Source: JBBDWJ01 sp963824095 (GTDB taxonomy: Bacteria > Acidobacteriota > Terriglobia > Bryobacterales > UBA6623). From it: 64,000 nucleotides of DNA. The position numbers were made by a program, and so were the translations under genes. The notes beneath the pieces are model-generated. The model ran no database searches and was not told the DNA's origin. It saw nothing but the letters and a program-made list of their open reading frames with translations. The stretch spans positions 186,001-250,000 of the forward strand of contig CAWGNS010000006.1 in assembly GCA_963824095.1 (NCBI GenBank), given 5' to 3'. Below are positions 61,757-64,000 of this stretch, in pieces (position 1 is the first letter of the stretch; every line of letters starts with the position of its first letter).

Positions 61757-62574
61757 CGATCGACTTTCGAAACTCCGCCGTCCTCGTCACCGGCGGCACG
61801 CGCGGCATCGGCAAGGCCATCGGGAAGGAGTTCAGCCGCGCCGGCGCGACGGTCGTCCTGACGCACCGCTGGGGCAGCGTGAGCGAGGAAGAACTGACCG
61901 CGGAGTTCGCCCGCGAGCACCTGGCCGCCCCCCGCGTGGTCGAGAGCGACGTCAGCGACCCGGAGGCGACCCGAGAACTCATGGAGGCGATCGGTCGGCT
62001 CCAGACGCCGCTGCGCGCCATCGTCAGCAATGTCGCGTTCGCGAAAACCGTCCAGAGCATCGGAGATCTGAAACGGGGCTCGCTGGAACTCTCGCTGCGG
62101 TACTCGACGTGGCCCATCTTCGAGCTGCCCGAGGCGGCTCGCGAGACGCTCGGCTACTACCCGCGCTATCTCGTTGCCGTGTCGAGCGACGGGGGAGCGG
62201 TCTGCCATCCCGGGTACGACATGGCCGGCGTCGCCAAAGCCGCGCTCGAAACGCTTTGCCGCTACCTGGCGCTGCGCCTGCGGCCGGAAGGGGTGCGCGT
62301 CAACGCGCTGCGTCCGGGGCTGGTGGACACGGCGAGCGCGCGAGCCACCTTCGACGACACCGCCGTGACCATGAGGCCGGCCCAGCGCGACATCGCGATC
62401 CAGCCCGAGCGCGTCGCTCGAGCTTGCGTCGCCCTGTGCAGCGGTCTGATGGACAGCGTCACGGGTCAGGTGATCACGGTAGACGAAGGGGCGTCGCTCG
62501 TGAGTTCACTCACCCATGCGACGGGGCTCGGCTGGCCCGGCCGGTTTCAGAACGACGAGGACGAGACATGCTGA
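61753..62574 (+). CDS. FabL-like SDR, probable enoyl-ACP reductase
   Basis: A 273-aa SDR with TGGTRGIG and an active site spaced YDMAGVAK: Tyr, six residues, Lys. This Tyr-x6-Lys spacing marks enoyl-ACP reductases of the FabI/FabL type, not the Tyr-x3-Lys of ketoreductases, and the surrounding GVAKAALETLCRYLALRL is FabL-like. It would reduce the enoyl chain after dehydration. It overlaps both neighbours. Confidence 0.8.
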   Translation: MTIDFRNSAVLVTGGTRGIGKAIGKEFSRAGATVVLTHRWGSVSEEELTAEFAREHLAAPRVVESDVSDPEATRELMEAIGRLQTPLRAIVSNVAFAKTVQSIGDLKRGSLELSLRYSTWPIFELPEAARETLGYYPRYLVAVSSDGGAVCHPGYDMAGVAKAALETLCRYLALRLRPEGVRVNALRPGLVDTASARATFDDTAVTMRPAQRDIAIQPERVARACVALCSGLMDSVTGQVITVDEGASLVSSLTHATGLGWPGRFQNDEDETC

Positions 62575-63095
62575 CGATCGAGAGCACCGCGGCGGCGCTA
62601 TTCGAACGCGCCTGCCGGGAGCCCCTGATCGAGCGGACCAAACGCGAGCGGGGCCCGGCGCTGGATGAGGCCGCCATCCGTGTCCTGCTGCCGCATCGCC
62701 GCCCTTTTGTCTTCATTGATCGAGTAACCCGGCTCGATACGGCCAACGGCGTGATCGTCGGGCGCTATGATATTCAGCAGGATTCCTCGCTGCTGGCGGG
62801 TCACTTCCCCGGGCGCCCGGTATGGCCGGGTGTGCTGCAGATTGAGGCGGTGGGGCAGGCCGGTCTATGCCTTGTTCGGGCGACCCGGGCGGCGTCCGAC
62901 GCTGTGCCGGAACGCCCGTTTCATCTCACCGACGTCCTGTCCGCGCGGTTCAAAACTGCGGTGACGCCCGGCCTGCCCGTCGAGATTGTCGCCTGCGTCG
63001 TGCCGGATGGTCTGTTCACCATGGTCGTCGGCCAGTGTCTGCAGCGCGATCGCGTTTGTTCGGCAGCGGTGGTGCGAGGCTTGGAAGGAGCATGA
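62568..63095 (+). CDS. FabZ-like 3-hydroxyacyl-ACP dehydratase
   Basis: A 175-aa hot-dog protein. The motif GHFPGRPVWPGVLQIEAVGQ is that of FabZ (catalytic His in HFPG). An N-terminal extension of about 45 residues precedes LLPHRRPFVFIDRV. It supplies dehydration in chain extension. The start overlaps the previous stop; the stop overlaps the next gene region. Confidence 0.9.
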   Translation: MLTIESTAAALFERACREPLIERTKRERGPALDEAAIRVLLPHRRPFVFIDRVTRLDTANGVIVGRYDIQQDSSLLAGHFPGRPVWPGVLQIEAVGQAGLCLVRATRAASDAVPERPFHLTDVLSARFKTAVTPGLPVEIVACVVPDGLFTMVVGQCLQRDRVCSAAVVRGLEGA

Positions 63096-63097
63096 GC

Positions 63098-63355
63098 ATG
63101 ACTCGATCCGAGATGTTCGAGGTAGTGAAGGCGCATATCGAACGCATTGTTGAGGAGGCCGCCGGCCGTGAGATCACCGAAAGCACCAGCATGGTCGATC
63201 TCGGCGCGGACTCCCTGCAGATCGTCGAGGTCGTGTCCCGCTCGATCAAGCAGCTCCGGCTAAAAGTCCCTCGGACCGAGCTGGCCAGCGCCCGCACGGT
63301 GAAGGATCTGCTCGATCTGTTCGAGCGCTCGGCGCAGCAGCCGGCGGCGCGCTAG
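63098..63355 (+). CDS. Acyl carrier protein
   Basis: An 85-aa ACP with DLGADSLQIVE; the Ser carries 4'-phosphopantetheine. An AAGGAG site at 63085-63090 favours ATG 63098 over ATG 63092, which is only 1 base from it. It is probably the carrier for this operon's chain or the donor ACP of HMGS. Ends in QQPAAR. Confidence 0.9.
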   Translation: MTRSEMFEVVKAHIERIVEEAAGREITESTSMVDLGADSLQIVEVVSRSIKQLRLKVPRTELASARTVKDLLDLFERSAQQPAAR

Positions 63356-63365
63356 CCGCGGACGC

Positions 63366-64000
63366 ATGCTCATGGTAGCCAGGCGGCCGGACAGCCAGCG
63401 AGTCGTTGTGACAGGGATGGGCGTCGTCACGCCGATTGGCGACACCATCGAGACGTTCTGGACGTCGCTTGTCGGCGGCCGCTCGGGCATCAGCCGCTGG
63501 AAGCGTCCGATGAACGAGGGCTGCTACGCCCGAATCGGCGGCGATCTGAGCGACTTCGACCTGGCGGCCCACCTCGGGCGGCAGACCTACGCGCCAGAGC
63601 TGGGGAAGCGCTGCCTGTCGCTGATGCGCGCCTCGCCGCTGGTGCCGAAGCTGGTGGCCGCGGCGGCGCTCCAGGCGTACCATGGTGCCGGGCTTATGGG
63701 GTTTCCAGACGCCGGGCGCATCGGCCACGTGATGGCCGGACACAATGTGAACGCCGGCTACATCGTCGAGAACACGCTGACCTTTCATCAGAGCAACCCC
63801 GACTACATCGAGCCGCTGTTCGGTCTGCTCTGTCTCGACACGGATGTGCTCGCCGCCAGCTCGGAGCTGCTGTCGCTCAAAGGTCCCAGCTTCAGCGTCG
63901 GCGGCGCCTGCGCCAGCGGCAACATGGCGATCCTGGCCGCCCTCGACCTGCTGCGCGCCGGGCGCGCCGGCGCCATGCTCGTGTCGGGCGCGCCAATCGA
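63366..64000 (+). CDS. Ketosynthase (FabF/KS-like), truncated by window edge
   Basis: The 211 codons seen start VVVTGMGVVTPIGDTIETFW, a thiolase-fold condensing enzyme, and reach the nucleophile region GGACASGNMAI (Cys present, so not the Ser variant of decarboxylative KS in classical beta-branch cassettes). The catalytic His residues lie beyond the window. ATG 63366 or 63372. It completes a set of KS, KR, DH, ER and ACP as separate proteins. Confidence 0.88.
   Translation, partial: MLMVARRPDSQRVVVTGMGVVTPIGDTIETFWTSLVGGRSGISRWKRPMNEGCYARIGGDLSDFDLAAHLGRQTYAPELGKRCLSLMRASPLVPKLVAAAALQAYHGAGLMGFPDAGRIGHVMAGHNVNAGYIVENTLTFHQSNPDYIEPLFGLLCLDTDVLAASSELLSLKGPSFSVGGACASGNMAILAALDLLRAGRAGAMLVSGAPI

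Noticed and set aside
1..64000. CRISPR arrays, tRNA, rRNA and riboswitches
   Set aside because: No regularly spaced direct repeats with spacers, no cloverleaf or rRNA-like stretch and no recognisable riboswitch core were seen by eye; a program such as Infernal would be needed to exclude small RNAs.

Overview
This 64 kb window is GC-rich, densely coded bacterial DNA. The best guess is an acidobacterium of the Solibacter/Bryobacter type. That guess rests on gene families I recognise: two secreted proteins ending in the 'VVNAASF... GSGL' C-terminal domain (TIGR03437-like) that is abundant there, an Oar-like TonB receptor with a carboxypeptidase-regulatory N-terminus, several receptor Ser/Thr kinases with PEGA repeats, and a Tat-exported sulfatase. 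No rRNA, tRNA or CRISPR array was seen, so the taxonomy is inference.

Layout. 0.2-2.8 kb: sugar ABC transporter ATPase and permease. 3.2-6.1 kb: a kinase/pseudokinase membrane protein. 6.4-26.3 kb: a large non-flagellar type III secretion (T3SS) locus with a FliA/WhiG-type sigma factor, sctI-J-(K?)-L-N-O-P-Q, fliO, sctR-S-T-U, two duplicated substrate/TPR-chaperone pairs, sctV, a small needle-like protein, another TPR protein and an FHA membrane protein. No secretin and no complete SctD are present. 26.4-29.4 kb: a secreted Ig/TIGR03437 protein broken by a frameshift. 29.5-37.8 kb: a giant PEGA/TPR kinase and a frameshifted TPR protein. 38-43.4 kb: a TonB receptor and a third kinase, divergently arranged. 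43.7-45.8 kb: sulfatase and DUF899 protein. 45.8-55.2 kb: an accessory region of lower GC with two families of short palindromic repeats, a truncated RAYT transposase, recombinase remnants, unknown operons and a TetR/membrane-protein pair. 55.4-58.2 kb: two secreted proteins. 58.2-64 kb: a tightly coupled operon of stand-alone HMG-CoA synthase, two enoyl-CoA hydratases, two SDRs, FabZ-like dehydratase, ACP and ketosynthase, running off the window edge.

How it works together. The T3SS locus carries its own sigma factor. I found the same bipartite motif, GCAAC-N16-CGATAA, at five places: upstream of the candidate secreted protein at 6420, sctI, both filament/needle-like substrates and the small needle-like gene. 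The spacing equals that of sigma-28 promoters (TAAA-N15-GCCGATAA), so a dedicated sigma-28-like regulon is the most economical reading. FHA domains sit on SctQ (as a fusion) and on a tail-anchored SctD-like protein, and three Ser/Thr kinases lie nearby, which suggests phospho-dependent assembly. The final operon looks like a fully dissociated beta-branching polyketide/fatty-acid pathway.

Three long genes (25.4, 26.4 and 34.6 kb) carry single frameshifts. They may be consensus errors of the assembly rather than true pseudogenes.
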